In this document: positions 18,521-28,121 of the stretch, one piece after another
Position numbering within the stretch: position 1 is the first letter of the stretch
How the letters are laid out: the number at the start of each line of letters is the position of its first letter
Assembly (NCBI RefSeq): GCF_022346615.1
Contig: NZ_JAKRNS010000014.1
Span: 1 to 64,000 of the forward strand
Length of the DNA: 64,000 bases
Direction of reading: 5' to 3'
Source: Staphylococcus sp. ACRSN
GTDB taxonomy: Bacteria > Bacillota > Bacilli > Staphylococcales > Staphylococcaceae
Notes under the pieces: generated by a model
Database searches by the model: none
What the model was told of the DNA's origin: nothing
What the model saw: the letters and a program-made list of their open reading frames with translations, nothing else
Position numbers and translations under genes: made by a program

Positions 18521-19810
18521 ATTCACTATTTTGGAAAATTAATCACAAATCGACTGATTTTGACAGATGAAACGGTGGTAGCAACGATTAAAGGTGTAAA
18601 CTATATAAAAGGTAAATGGCATTGCAATCAGTGTGAAACGACAAAGCAACGTCATTTTTATAAGTACTATACAGACGTGTTTAAAAAGACAATCGTCTAT
18701 TGTAGAAAATGTATTGCACTAGGAAGGATGGATAATCATAATGACATCATGATTACAGCAACTGAGCATTGTAAATCTGATGCAAATTATAAACTTAGTT
18801 TTCATTTAACGCCTCAACAACAATATGCATCTCAACGAATTGTGGATGCTTTATTATGTCATCAATCGTTGTTACTCTATGCTGTAACTGGTTCAGGTAA
18901 AACGGAAATGATATTTGAAGCAATTCATAGAGCAAGAAAAGACGGTCTTAATGTTGCTGTTGTATCTCCAAGAATAGATGTTGTTGTAGAATTAAGTTTA
19001 AGGATACAAACAGCATTTGAATCTGAAATGATAGATGTATTATACAAAGGGCAAAGACAATTATATAATGGCCACTTTGTAATAGCGACAATTCATCAAC
19101 TCATGCGTTTTAAACGCCATTTTGACTTTGTAATCATAGATGAAGTAGATGCCTTTCCATTATCTATGGATAATGATTTAATATCTGTGGTTCGTGCCGC
19201 CTCTACAACACAATGTTGTACAGTATATATGACAGCGACACCTTCAAATCGATTTATTAATCAATTCCCCAAAGATCAAATCATTAAATTACCCGCTAGA
19301 TTTCATCAGCACATATTGCCAATTCCCACGTTCAAATACTACAAAATATATCCATATAAAAAACAATTATATTTTTTAAAGCTATTAAAGAGACAACTAG
19401 CATTAAAACGTTATACATTGGTGTTTTTTCATCAAATTGACATAATGGAAACAATGTATCATATATATAAACAATATATTGCTGGTCTAACATATGTGCA
19501 TAGTCAAGATGCGTTAAGATTAGAGAAAATTTCGGAATTAAGAAAAGGAAAGTATAATGTTATATTTACTACAACGATTCTTGAGCGTGGATTTACAATG
19601 AGCCATTTAGATGTAATTGTTATCGATAGTCACAAATTTAAAGCCAGTGCATTAATTCAAATTGCAGGTCGTGTTGGCAGAAAATCAGATTCTCCAAAAG
19701 GTTTAGTACTATATTTGCATCAAGGGATTTCAGTCAGCATGTTAAAGGCAAAGAGTGAAATTAAACAAATGAATACGTTAGCTAGATTAAGGGGATGGGT
19801 AAATGACTAA
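18521..19810 (+). CDS. comFA: Competence DNA helicase ComFA
   Basis: Superfamily 2 helicase-like ATPase that drives single-stranded DNA through the competence pore. It has an N-terminal zinc-binding region (CNQC and CRKC pairs), Walker A AVTGSGKTE, DEAD-type box IIDEVDAFP, motif III TATPS and motif VI QIAGRVGR. The conventional start would be TTG 18560 (416 residues), which has no ribosome site. The same frame continues upstream to ATT 18521, which sits 7 nt after a strong ggaggaga, and the added 13 codons have no stop. I therefore propose ATT 18521 (429 residues). It overlaps comFC by 8 nt. Residues and motifs are certain; the start is inferred. Confidence 0.85.
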   Translation: MHYFGKLITNRLILTDETVVATIKGVNYIKGKWHCNQCETTKQRHFYKYYTDVFKKTIVYCRKCIALGRMDNHNDIMITATEHCKSDANYKLSFHLTPQQQYASQRIVDALLCHQSLLLYAVTGSGKTEMIFEAIHRARKDGLNVAVVSPRIDVVVELSLRIQTAFESEMIDVLYKGQRQLYNGHFVIATIHQLMRFKRHFDFVIIDEVDAFPLSMDNDLISVVRAASTTQCCTVYMTATPSNRFINQFPKDQIIKLPARFHQHILPIPTFKYYKIYPYKKQLYFLKLLKRQLALKRYTLVFFHQIDIMETMYHIYKQYIAGLTYVHSQDALRLEKISELRKGKYNVIFTTTILERGFTMSHLDVIVIDSHKFKASALIQIAGRVGRKSDSPKGLVLYLHQGISVSMLKAKSEIKQMNTLARLRGWVND

Positions 19811-20477
19811 ATGCTTGTATTGCCAAAAACAATTTATTGAACAACTCAATGCATTGAATTTTTACCTTCCCAAATCTAATTTTTGTCAACAGTGTGCATT
19901 ATTGTGGAAAAACATAACAATAAATCGTACGGAAAATCATTGTCAAAGATGTTTGAAGCAATTAAATAACAGTGAAACAGAGTGCTTAGATTGTAAATTT
20001 TTATCACAGAAATATAAACTTATGGGTCAATTATATTGTCAATTTCAGTATCGAAGTGTAATGAAAAAATTACTGCAAAACTATAAATTCAACAAGGATT
20101 TTGCATTGTCACAGATTATAGGCGAGATAATAAAGTTACCTAAATTTAAATATGATTATATTATCCCGATACCATCACCGAATGAAAGAGATGAACTTAG
20201 GACTTTTAACCCAGTTCGAGCAGTATTATATAATAAAAAAATTAAACACCATCAACTTCTTAAAATGAATTACAGAGATAAACAAGCATATTTAGATAAA
20301 ATGACACGACTGAAATCAGTTAATCCCTTTGAAGTAATAGAAGATATAGCATTAAAAGGCAAAAAAATTTTATTGGTAGATGATATTTATACTACTGGAT
20401 TAACGGTTCATCAAGCTGCTGAAAAACTTTTTATTAGAAAAATCAGAAAATTCGATGTGTTTACGTTTGCACGTTAG
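19803..20477 (+). CDS. comFC: Competence protein ComFC (phosphoribosyltransferase-like)
   Basis: A 224-residue protein with N-terminal cysteine pairs that form zinc-ribbon elements (CLYC, CQQC, CQRC, CLDC) and a C-terminal phosphoribosyltransferase-like domain with the motif ILLVDDIYTTGLT. ComFC works with ComFA in transformation in Gram-positive bacteria; its biochemical role is unclear. The ATG overlaps the end of comFA by 8 nt, indicating translational coupling. In staphylococci these genes are normally silent or poorly expressed outside competence conditions (family knowledge). Confidence 0.88.
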   Translation: MTKCLYCQKQFIEQLNALNFYLPKSNFCQQCALLWKNITINRTENHCQRCLKQLNNSETECLDCKFLSQKYKLMGQLYCQFQYRSVMKKLLQNYKFNKDFALSQIIGEIIKLPKFKYDYIIPIPSPNERDELRTFNPVRAVLYNKKIKHHQLLKMNYRDKQAYLDKMTRLKSVNPFEVIEDIALKGKKILLVDDIYTTGLTVHQAAEKLFIRKIRKFDVFTFAR

Positions 20478-20494
20478 TATAAACGTGGTATTAT
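20466..20494 (+). promoter_or_regulatory. hpf promoter
   Basis: TTTGCA (20466-20471), 17-nt spacer, TATTAT (20489-20494). It overlaps the end of comFC. Confidence 0.5.
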
Positions 20495-20543
20495 ATGAGT
20501 AAGCAATATTACCAATATAGAGGTTTTAAAGGAGTCGATTACT

Positions 20544-21128
20544 ATGATTAGATTTGAAATTCACGGAGAGAACCTCACTATTACTGATGCGATTCGCAAC
20601 TATATTGAGGAGAAAATTGGTAAATTAGAACGTTATTTTAACGATGTGCCAAACGCAACAGCACACGTTAAAGTAAAAACATATCAAAATTCAGCTACTA
20701 AAATTGAGATTACAATTCCATTGAAAAATGTTACTTTAAGAGCTGAAGAACGCCATGATGATTTATACGCTGGCATCGATTTAATTAATAACAAACTTGA
20801 AAGACAAGTAAGAAAATATAAAACACGAGTAAACCGTAAGAAACGAAATCGTGGGGAACAAGAGGTGTTTGCTTCCTTACCAGAAGAAAACGAAGCAGAA
20901 CAATTAGAAGTTGAACCATTAGATAGCGAAAATGACGGTGATGGAGACATCGAAATTATTCGTGCGAAGAATTTCAGTTTGAAACCAATGGATTCAGAAG
21001 AAGCAGTATTACAAATGGATTTATTGGGTCATGATTTCTTTATTTTCACAGATCGTGAAACTGATGGAACAAGCATCGTTTATAAAAGAAAAGATGGAAA
21101 ATATGGATTGATTGAAACAACTGATTAA
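20544..21128 (+). CDS. hpf: Ribosome hibernation promoting factor, long form
   Basis: A 194-residue long-form HPF. The N-terminal S30AE/YfiA domain (residues 1 to about 100, basic at the end) blocks the decoding centre of 30S subunits. After an acidic linker (about 112-136), the C-terminal domain (about 137-190, ending in [20 protein letters not shown]) lets two HPF molecules pair so that ribosomes dimerise to 100S particles. The gene has its own promoter and terminator, sits between comFC and secA as in other Firmicutes, and starts with ATG after aaaggag. Confidence 0.95.
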   Translation: MIRFEIHGENLTITDAIRNYIEEKIGKLERYFNDVPNATAHVKVKTYQNSATKIEITIPLKNVTLRAEERHDDLYAGIDLINNKLERQVRKYKTRVNRKKRNRGEQEVFASLPEENEAEQLEVEPLDSENDGDGDIEIIRAKNFSLKPMDSEEAVLQMDLLGHDFFIFTDRETDGTSIVYKRKDGKYGLIETTD

Positions 21129-21161
21129 TCTTTGTACTTTCTATAAATGATTAATAAAGTA

Positions 21162-21202
21162 GGGCGTTCATGGTTATGTTAAATCGTGGACGCCCCATTT
21201 TT
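21162..21202 (+). terminator. hpf terminator
   Basis: gggcgttca and tggacgccc pair (one G-U), followed by a T run. Confidence 0.8.
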
Positions 21203-21421
21203 GTTATGTTACTATGAAATAATTTGAAAGTGAAATATAATAAGGAATGCAACACTACGAAATAGGGTAGTTTTAAATTATGAATCGTATAAATAATTTG
21301 TTTTCATTGAACACGATGATAAAGACGCAAATATAGAGGTCTATAAGTGTAAATTTAAGCTTATAAGTGATATCATAAGTTGTTGTAAGCTAAGAGTTAT
21401 AAAGCTAAAGGAGCGAACAAA

Positions 21422-23959
21422 ATGGGTTTTTTATCAAAAATTGCAGATGGCAATAAAAAAGAAATAAAACGCCTTGGCAAATTAGCCGATAAAGTCCTTG
21501 CATTAGAAGAGGACATGTCGATATTAACAGATGAAGAAATAAAGCAAAAAACGCAATCATACCAAGAAAGATTGCGTAACGAAGAAGATATTAAAAAGCA
21601 AAACAAAATACTGGAAGAAATTCTACCAGAAGCATTCGCCTTAGTAAGAGAAGGTTCAAAGCGTGTATTCAATATGATTCCATATAAGGTTCAAGTTATG
21701 GGTGGTATTGCTATTCATAATGGCGATATCTCTGAAATGAGAACTGGTGAAGGTAAAACTTTAACAGCAACGATGCCAACTTATTTAAATGCATTGACTG
21801 GCCGTGGGGTACATGTCATTACAGTTAATGAATACTTAGCAAGTAGCCAAAGTCAAGAAATGGCTGAACTTTATGAATTTTTAGGTCTATCAGTTGGATT
21901 GAATTTAAATAGTAAATCTACTGAACAAAAGAGGGAAGCATACGCAAGCGATATCACGTATAGTACGAATAATGAGTTAGGGTTTGATTACTTAAGAGAT
22001 AATATGGTGAACTATGCAGAAGAACGTGTAATGAAACCATTAAACTATGCCATTATCGATGAGGTCGATTCCATTTTAATCGATGAGGCACGTACGCCTT
22101 TAATTATTTCTGGTGAAGCTGAAAAGTCAACATCATTATATACTCAAGCAAATGTATTCGCTAAAATGCTTAAAAATGAAGATGACTATAACTTTGATGA
22201 AAAGACAAAAGCAGTACAATTAACTGAGCAAGGTATAGATAAAGCAGAGCGTATGTTTAAAATTGAAAATTTATATGACGTAAAAAATGTTGAAGTTATT
22301 AGTCATATTAATACAGCGTTGCGTGCGCATGTAACACTGCAAAAAGATGTTGACTACATGGTTAACAATGGCGAAGTACTGATTGTAGATCAATTTACTG
22401 GTCGTACAATGCCAGGACGTCGTTTTTCAGAAGGTTTACACCAAGCAATTGAAGCTAAAGAAGGCGTAACTATTCAAAATGAATCTAAAACGATGGCATC
22501 AATTACTTTCCAAAACTATTTCAGAATGTACAACAAACTATCTGGTATGACAGGTACAGCTAAAACTGAAGAAGAAGAATTTAGAAATATATATAATATG
22601 ACCGTTACACAAATTCCGACGAATAAACCTGTACAAAGACAGGATAAACCGGATTTAATTTATATCAGCCAAAAAGGCAAATTTGATGCAGTAGTCGAAG
22701 ACGTAATCGAAAAGCATAAACAAGGTCAACCAGTACTTTTAGGTACAGTTGCAGTTGAAACAAGTGAATATATATCTGATTTATTGAAGAAACGAGGCAT
22801 TCGTCACGACGTGTTAAATGCTAAAAACCATGAACGTGAAGCGGAAATTGTTGCTGGTGCAGGTCAAAAAGGCGCAGTAACAATTGCAACAAACATGGCT
22901 GGACGTGGTACGGATATTAAATTAGGTGATGGTGTTGAAGAAATCGGTGGACTTGCGGTAATCGGTACAGAACGTCATGAATCTCGAAGAATAGACGATC
23001 AATTACGTGGTCGTTCTGGTCGTCAAGGTGACAAAGGGGACAGTCGTTTCTATTTATCACTACAAGATGAGTTAATGGTACGTTTTGGTTCAGAACGTTT
23101 ACAAAATATGATGAATCGCTTAGGTATGGATGATTCTACACCTATCGAATCGAAAATGGTGTCACGTGCAGTTGAATCCGCACAAAAACGTGTTGAAGGT
23201 AATAACTTTGATGCGCGTAAACGTGTACTTGAATATGATGATGTTTTACGTAAACAACGTGAGATTATTTATACGGAACGTAATAGTATTATTGATAGTG
23301 ATTCTAGTGGTGAGTTAGTTGAAGCAATGATGCGAGCTACATTGGAACGTAGTATACGCTATTATGTAAATGAAGAAGAGGACGAGCCGGATTACGAACC
23401 TTTCATCAATTATGTGGGTGATGTCTTCCTAAGTGAAGGTGATTTAAAAGCCGCTGAAATTAAAGGTAAAGATAATGATGATATCTTTGAAGTCGTATGG
23501 GCTAAAGTTGAAGTCGCATTTAAAGATCAAAAAGAAAAAATTGGTAGTCAATTCGATGAATTTGAGCGAATGATATTATTGCGTTCTATCGATGATCATT
23601 GGACTGACCATATTGATACTATGGATCAATTACGACAAGGTATTCATTTACGTTCATATGCTCAACAAAATCCATTACGTGATTACCAAAATGAAGGGCA
23701 TCAATTATTTGATACAATGATGCAAACAATTGAAGAAGATGTAAGTAAATATATCTTGAAATCTGTAATTACTGTAGAAGATGATGTTGAACGTGATAAG
23801 ACAACTGATTTTGGTAAAGCAGAACATGTTTCAGCATCTGCTGAAGACGGTAAAGAAAAAGTTAAAGCACAGCCATATGTCAAAGATGATCACATAGGTC
23901 GTAACGACCCATGCCCATGTGGTAGTGGTAAAAAATACAAAAACTGTCATGGTTCTTAA
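21422..23959 (+). CDS. secA: Preprotein translocase ATPase SecA
   Basis: Motor of the general secretion pathway, which pushes unfolded preproteins through SecYEG. The 845-residue product has Walker A MRTGEGKT (about residues 102-109), the [25 protein letters not shown]-box region, the preprotein cross-linking domain, [12 protein letters not shown], the second nucleotide-binding fold, and a C-terminal zinc motif [14 protein letters not shown]. The start ATG has aaaggagcg upstream. This is the housekeeping SecA1 type by position and length. Compared with the S. aureus protein as I remember it there are many substitutions. Confidence 0.97.
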   Translation: MGFLSKIADGNKKEIKRLGKLADKVLALEEDMSILTDEEIKQKTQSYQERLRNEEDIKKQNKILEEILPEAFALVREGSKRVFNMIPYKVQVMGGIAIHNGDISEMRTGEGKTLTATMPTYLNALTGRGVHVITVNEYLASSQSQEMAELYEFLGLSVGLNLNSKSTEQKREAYASDITYSTNNELGFDYLRDNMVNYAEERVMKPLNYAIIDEVDSILIDEARTPLIISGEAEKSTSLYTQANVFAKMLKNEDDYNFDEKTKAVQLTEQGIDKAERMFKIENLYDVKNVEVISHINTALRAHVTLQKDVDYMVNNGEVLIVDQFTGRTMPGRRFSEGLHQAIEAKEGVTIQNESKTMASITFQNYFRMYNKLSGMTGTAKTEEEEFRNIYNMTVTQIPTNKPVQRQDKPDLIYISQKGKFDAVVEDVIEKHKQGQPVLLGTVAVETSEYISDLLKKRGIRHDVLNAKNHEREAEIVAGAGQKGAVTIATNMAGRGTDIKLGDGVEEIGGLAVIGTERHESRRIDDQLRGRSGRQGDKGDSRFYLSLQDELMVRFGSERLQNMMNRLGMDDSTPIESKMVSRAVESAQKRVEGNNFDARKRVLEYDDVLRKQREIIYTERNSIIDSDSSGELVEAMMRATLERSIRYYVNEEEDEPDYEPFINYVGDVFLSEGDLKAAEIKGKDNDDIFEVVWAKVEVAFKDQKEKIGSQFDEFERMILLRSIDDHWTDHIDTMDQLRQGIHLRSYAQQNPLRDYQNEGHQLFDTMMQTIEEDVSKYILKSVITVEDDVERDKTTDFGKAEHVSASAEDGKEKVKAQPYVKDDHIGRNDPCPCGSGKKYKNCHGS

Positions 23960-23982
23960 TTAACACGAAGATGTCAGTATTT

Positions 23983-24027
23983 AACCGGAAGATTTGATTA
24001 TTATTTATCAACTTCCGGTTTTATTTT
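23983..24027 (+). terminator. secA terminator
   Basis: Arms aaccggaag (23983-23991) and cttccggtt (24012-24020), followed by ttttatttt. Confidence 0.7.
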
Positions 24028-24163
24028 AAGCATAATTTATAAATTGCTTATTGGTTCTATTGATATTGTTGAAATAAAGTACGTTATTTATGTAAAATTA
24101 ATGAGCATAATGTTTTTGAAATTTGATGGTAGTAAGCAATGAATACAATAGGAGAGATGTTAT

Positions 24164-25274
24164 ATGGAATTATCAGAAATAAAACGAAATATAGATAATT
24201 ATACTGAAAAATTAGAACAACTTAGGGGGTCTCTTTGACTTAGAAGAAAAAGAAACTAACATCCAAGAATATGAAGAGATGATGACTGACCCAACATTTT
24301 GGGATAATCAAGAAAAAGCCCAAGAAATCATCGATAAGAATAATGCTCTAAAAAGTATTGTCAATTCATATCGGGACCTTGAAAATCAAATTGAAGATAT
24401 GGATACAACCAGAGAGTTACTATTAGAAGATGAAGATGAAACGATGAAGGCAGATTTAGAAAATGCTGTTCAACAAGTAAAAGCAAATATAGATCAGTTT
24501 GAATTGCAATTATTATTAGATGGTCCATACGATACTAATAATGCAATAGTTGAATTACATCCGGGTGCTGGTGGTACTGAATCACAAGACTGGACGAATA
24601 TGTTATTGCGTATGTATCAACGTTACTGTGAACAGCAAGGTTATAAGGTGGAAATTATGGATTATTTACCAGGAGATGAAGCTGGCGTTAAGAGTGTAAC
24701 TTTTGCAGTTAAAGGCCATAATGCATATGGCTATTTGAAGGCAGAAAAAGGCGTACATAGATTAGTACGCATATCACCATTCGATTCTTCTGGAAGACGT
24801 CATACTTCGTTTGCTTCATGTGATGTTATTCCTGAGTTTAATAATGCAGAAATCGAAATTGATATTCATCCAGACGATATTACTGTAGACACATTTAGAG
24901 CTTCTGGTGCTGGTGGACAACATATTAATAAAACGGAATCAGCTATTAGAATTACTCACCATCCTTCTGGTATTGTTGTTAATAACCAAAATGAACGTTC
25001 TCAAATTAAAAACAGAGAAGCGGCAATGAAAACATTGAAATCTAAACTTTATCAATTAAAATTAGAAGAACAAGAACAAGAAATGGCAGAAATTCGTGGA
25101 GAGCAAAAAGAAATAGGCTGGGGTAGCCAAATTCGTTCTTATGTATTTCATCCATATGCAATGGTAAAAGATCATAGAACAAATGAAGAAACTGGTAAGA
25201 CAGATGCTGTAATGGATGGTGAAATCGGACCATTTATTGAAGCATATTTACGCAGTCAAATGGACCATTCATAA
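24164..25274 (+). CDS. prfB: Peptide chain release factor 2, with programmed +1 frameshift
   Basis: RF2 recognises UGA and UAA stop codons and triggers peptide release. Translation starts at ATG 24164 and meets an in-frame TGA at 24236-24238 (codon 25) in the context CTT TGA C. A Shine-Dalgarno-like AGGGGG lies at 24224-24229. This is the classic RF2 autoregulatory frameshift. After slipping on CTT, reading resumes at GAC 24237 and yields 369 residues. The specificity motif SPF (about residues 204-206) and the catalytic GGQ (about 250-252) are both present. Low RF2 favours the frameshift and restores RF2. Confidence 0.97.
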
Positions 25275-25300
25275 ATGTGACTATAGATTTATTATTTAGC

Positions 25301-25354
25301 GCTTTATATCCTTATTGATGGGATTAAATCAATACGGATATAAAGCTTTTTTTT
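25301..25354 (+). terminator. prfB terminator
   Basis: Two 19-nt arms, perfect apart from one internal mismatched pair (25301-25319 and 25328-25346), with an 8-nt loop and eight T. Confidence 0.9.
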
Positions 25355-25654
25355 AGCAAAATTTAAATGTTAGTAGAATGACTTGAAAGATTTAAAGTGA
25401 ATATAGATAAATAATACAATATCTATGTACATTTCATTTAGTTATATTACATATCAATTTTTAGGAACTTTTATATTGGAAAAAATAGGTCTTCAAATTC
25501 AAGTGACACATAGGGTTTTTACATAGGTGGTAATTAAGTTAACCATAGATAAATAACTATTGTATTACATAACTATAACAACATAATATTTTATAAAGTT
25601 TTGTGCTACATTAAATATGTATAAAACTAAGACAGCAAAGGAATGAACATAACG
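25355..25654. other. Regulatory region of the LysM-CHAP gene
   Basis: About 300 bp of AT-rich sequence with a WalR-type site at 25564-25580. The core promoter is probably in 25590-25625, but several weak matches compete. Confidence 0.5.
25564..25580 (-). promoter_or_regulatory. Candidate WalR (YycF) binding site
   Basis: On the minus strand, TGTTAT-N5-TGTAAT fits the WalR consensus TGTWAH-N5-TGTWAH at every position. It lies about 75 bp upstream of a LysM-CHAP cell wall hydrolase gene, the kind of gene WalKR controls in staphylococci. Confidence 0.7.
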
Positions 25655-26593
25655 ATGAAGAAAGGTTTAACTGTTACTGTTTCTTCGGTAGCATTATTTT
25701 TAGGGGTAAATCATATCGCTGCTGCAGCGCAAACGCACACAACAACAGCAAATGTAAAGCTGGCAGAAATCGCAAATCAGTTCGCAACTAATATTGATGA
25801 AATCAAGTCATTAAACAAATTAGATAATCAATCAACAACAATTAATGCAGGAACAACAATTACAGTTCCTGATAGAGACATTATAGAAGTTGTTGAAGGT
25901 GATACACTTTTACATATTGCAAATAAACACCATATTACATTAGATAAATTATACGAACTTAATCCGAATATCACCGAATTAATTCATCCAGGACAACTGA
26001 TAGCAATTTCTGAGAAAGGATCACAACAAATTTACAAGTCAATTAAAGGTGAATTAGCAACATCTCAGGATACGGACGATTCAATTAATGAAGGTGATGC
26101 ACAATCATACATCAGTAATAATTCGAGCAATTTCACTTCACAAGATACAAGTTTTAATCAATATCAAACATGGGAAAGTCAAACTGTGAACAGCTACTCA
26201 ACTGCATATGACCAAAGTATGAAGCAATATAATAATATGTACCATCAGCCTCAGCCTCAGAGTCAGTATAGTAGAGCAAATTATTATGACTATGGACAAT
26301 GTACCGCATACGCATTTGAAAGACGAAGCCAATTAGGTAAGCCAGTAAGTAATTTATGGGGAAATGCAAATCAATGGGCAAATGCGGCTAAGCAAAGTGG
26401 ATATCAAGTTAATAATCAGCCTGAAGTAGGTGCAATCATACAAAGTACAGCTGGTCCTAATGGACATGTTGGTGTAGTAGAGCGTAGAAACCAAGATGGG
26501 TCAATATTGGTGTCAGAAATGAATTGGCAAGGATTTGGTCAAAAATCATATAGAACAATAAACCAACCAGGAGCTTATAATTATATTCACTAA
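25655..26593 (+). CDS. Secreted LysM-CHAP peptidoglycan hydrolase
   Basis: Secreted cell wall amidase/endopeptidase of the Sle1/SsaA type. A signal peptide (about residues 1-25, ending AAAA) is followed by two LysM modules that bind glycan (about 30-75, divergent, and about 78-123 starting VVEGDTLLHIANKH). A Gln/Ser/Asn/Tyr-rich linker follows, then a C-terminal CHAP domain with the catalytic cysteine in YGQCTAYAF and histidine in NGHVGVVE. ATG 25655 (MKKGL) is the natural start of the signal peptide; ATG 25643 touches the ribosome site. Regulation by WalKR is suggested by the upstream box. Confidence 0.9.
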   Translation: MKKGLTVTVSSVALFLGVNHIAAAAQTHTTTANVKLAEIANQFATNIDEIKSLNKLDNQSTTINAGTTITVPDRDIIEVVEGDTLLHIANKHHITLDKLYELNPNITELIHPGQLIAISEKGSQQIYKSIKGELATSQDTDDSINEGDAQSYISNNSSNFTSQDTSFNQYQTWESQTVNSYSTAYDQSMKQYNNMYHQPQPQSQYSRANYYDYGQCTAYAFERRSQLGKPVSNLWGNANQWANAAKQSGYQVNNQPEVGAIIQSTAGPNGHVGVVERRNQDGSILVSEMNWQGFGQKSYRTINQPGAYNYIH

Positions 26594-26938
26594 GCTAATC
26601 AATCTATAATAATATTTAGAATAACAATCTAGGTCATAAAACGCCATTCTTCAAATAAGAGAGCTAATATAATTGATTAGCTCTCTTTTATATTTAAAAT
26701 CTTATGATTATAAAAAATATCAGTGAAGCAATCTATCATCTTAGATATTTTCACTAAAAATCTTATTATGTTTATTTTAGCTTTAAAAATTATAGATAAT
26801 GATATTAAAATCAAAAATGAAGTTATTCAAAGGTACGAATTATTTGAATAGAACCTATTTGATAAGACATTTTATTTGTTGAATGATATTATGAAAGTAA
26901 GTATAATCATTCATTAAATAAACTTAGGAGGCGAAATC
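26594..26938. other. Intergenic region after the LysM-CHAP gene
   Basis: Contains the terminator at 26657-26690. The remaining AT-rich 250 bp must include the promoter of the HD-domain gene, but no pair of elements is convincing. Confidence 0.5.
26657..26690 (+). terminator. Terminator of the LysM-CHAP gene
   Basis: Perfect 12-nt arms aagagagctaat and attagctctctt with a 7-nt loop, then tttta. The stem core recurs at 33172-33212. Confidence 0.8.
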
Positions 26939-27589
26939 ATGGGCGTACACCAATATTTTAAACGTTTATCTGATTTAGAAAAATTAATTCGACTACCAGG
27001 ACAATTTAAATACTTTGAACATAATGTTGCGGCACATTCATTTAAAGTTACTAAGATTGCTCAATATTTAGGTACTGTTGAAGAATATCATGGAAATGAA
27101 GTGAATTGGAAAAGTTTATATGAAAAAGCATTAAACCATGACTTTGCCGAAGTTTTTACTGGTGATATTAAAACTCCGGTTAAATATGCAAGTGGAGAGT
27201 TGAAAAAATTATTCTCACAAGTAGAAGAAGAAATGGTCGATCACTTTATTAATGAGGAAATCCCTGAAGCATATCAAAATATTTATCGTGAACGATTACA
27301 AGAAGGTAAAGATGATTCTCTAGAAGGACAAATTCTGTCAGTTGCCGATAAGATTGACTTACTTTATGAAACATTTGGTGAGATTCAAAAACGTAATCCT
27401 GAACCATTGTTTTTTGAAATTTATGAAATGTCATTAGAAACAATTATGCAATTTGATCATTTAAGTTCTGTTCAAGACTTTATAGACAATATTATTCCAG
27501 AAATGTTAACAGAAAACTTTATTCCACGTGCAGAGCTAAGAGAAACAACCATGACGATTCTAAATAATAGAAATGGTCGACATAGATGA
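26939..27589 (+). CDS. HD-domain 5'-nucleotidase, YfbR-like
   Basis: A 216-residue HD-superfamily phosphohydrolase. The metal-binding set is visible: a histidine in HNVAAHSFKV, the HD pair in LNHDFAEVFTGDI and the distal aspartate in SVADKIDLL. This arrangement matches the YfbR/HDDC2 group, which dephosphorylates deoxyribonucleoside monophosphates. Substrate is not proven here. The end overlaps csbA by 4 nt (atga), so the two are coupled. The start ATG has aggaggcg. Confidence 0.82.
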   Translation: MGVHQYFKRLSDLEKLIRLPGQFKYFEHNVAAHSFKVTKIAQYLGTVEEYHGNEVNWKSLYEKALNHDFAEVFTGDIKTPVKYASGELKKLFSQVEEEMVDHFINEEIPEAYQNIYRERLQEGKDDSLEGQILSVADKIDLLYETFGEIQKRNPEPLFFEIYEMSLETIMQFDHLSSVQDFIDNIIPEMLTENFIPRAELRETTMTILNNRNGRHR

Positions 27590-27813
27590 TTTGGTATATG
27601 CTAGCGGCCTTTTTTCCGTGCATATTAGTTGTGTTGTTTAGCGTATTAACAAGAAATAAGTGGGTTGGCACTGCATTGACGCTTATACTTATAGGTGCAT
27701 CTGTTGAAAAAGGTTTTTTTCATAATGAATGGATTATATTTATTGATGTCGTATCATTATTAGCCGGATACATCATTATAGATCAGTTAGAATTTCATAA
27801 TCATGATGATTAA
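27586..27813 (+). CDS. csbA: CsbA family small membrane protein
   Basis: A 75-residue protein with two to three membrane segments, matching the DUF2198/CsbA family. In Bacillus subtilis csbA lies just upstream of uvrBA and is controlled by sigma-B. The same gene order is seen here, which supports the name. The function is unknown. It overlaps the HD-domain gene by 4 nt and is followed by a terminator at 27907-27940. Confidence 0.75.
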   Translation: MIWYMLAAFFPCILVVLFSVLTRNKWVGTALTLILIGASVEKGFFHNEWIIFIDVVSLLAGYIIIDQLEFHNHDD

Positions 27814-27906
27814 AATTGTTAATTAAATAAGATTATAGATAATAAGAATGGATAGATGTAAAAGAACTATCTTTTTGAAATAAATAATAAAAATAATTAA
27901 TTGATG

Positions 27907-27940
27907 CAAACATGGTAATTTACTATGTTTGTTTTTCTTT
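27907..27940 (+). terminator. csbA terminator
   Basis: caaacatggta and tactatgtttg pair (one G-U) with a 3-nt loop, followed by tttttcttt. Confidence 0.75.
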
Positions 27941-27959
27941 GTTTAATATACAAAAACAA

Positions 27960-27973
27960 CGAACAAACGTTTG
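27960..27973 (+). promoter_or_regulatory. LexA (SOS) box of uvrBA
   Basis: CGAACAAACGTTTG fits the Gram-positive LexA pattern CGAAC-N4-GTTYG, inside the perfect palindrome ACAAACGTTTGT (27963-27974). It overlaps the -35 region TTGTAT (27971-27976) of a promoter with TAAAAT at 27995-28000 (18-nt spacer). Confidence 0.88.
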
Positions 27974-28121
27974 TATTTTTGTGCAAAAATCTGTTAAAAT
28001 ATAGAATAAGGGTATAAACTATACACGATTAATTACAAATTGACAGGCAAATCAATATAAAAACAGTGTACTTTAAGTTACATTTGTCACATAAGAAAAC
28101 ATATAGGAGGCGTGTGTCAAC

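Larger units (their letters stand above)
27814..28121. other. uvrB upstream region
   Basis: Holds the csbA terminator, the LexA box and the uvrB promoter. The leader from about 28008 to 28121 has no recognised element beyond the ribosome site. Confidence 0.6.

Noticed and set aside
24164-25274. prfB as a pseudogene with an early stop
   Set aside because: The stop is the programmed TGA of the RF2 frameshift, with the expected AGGGGG and CTT TGA C context.
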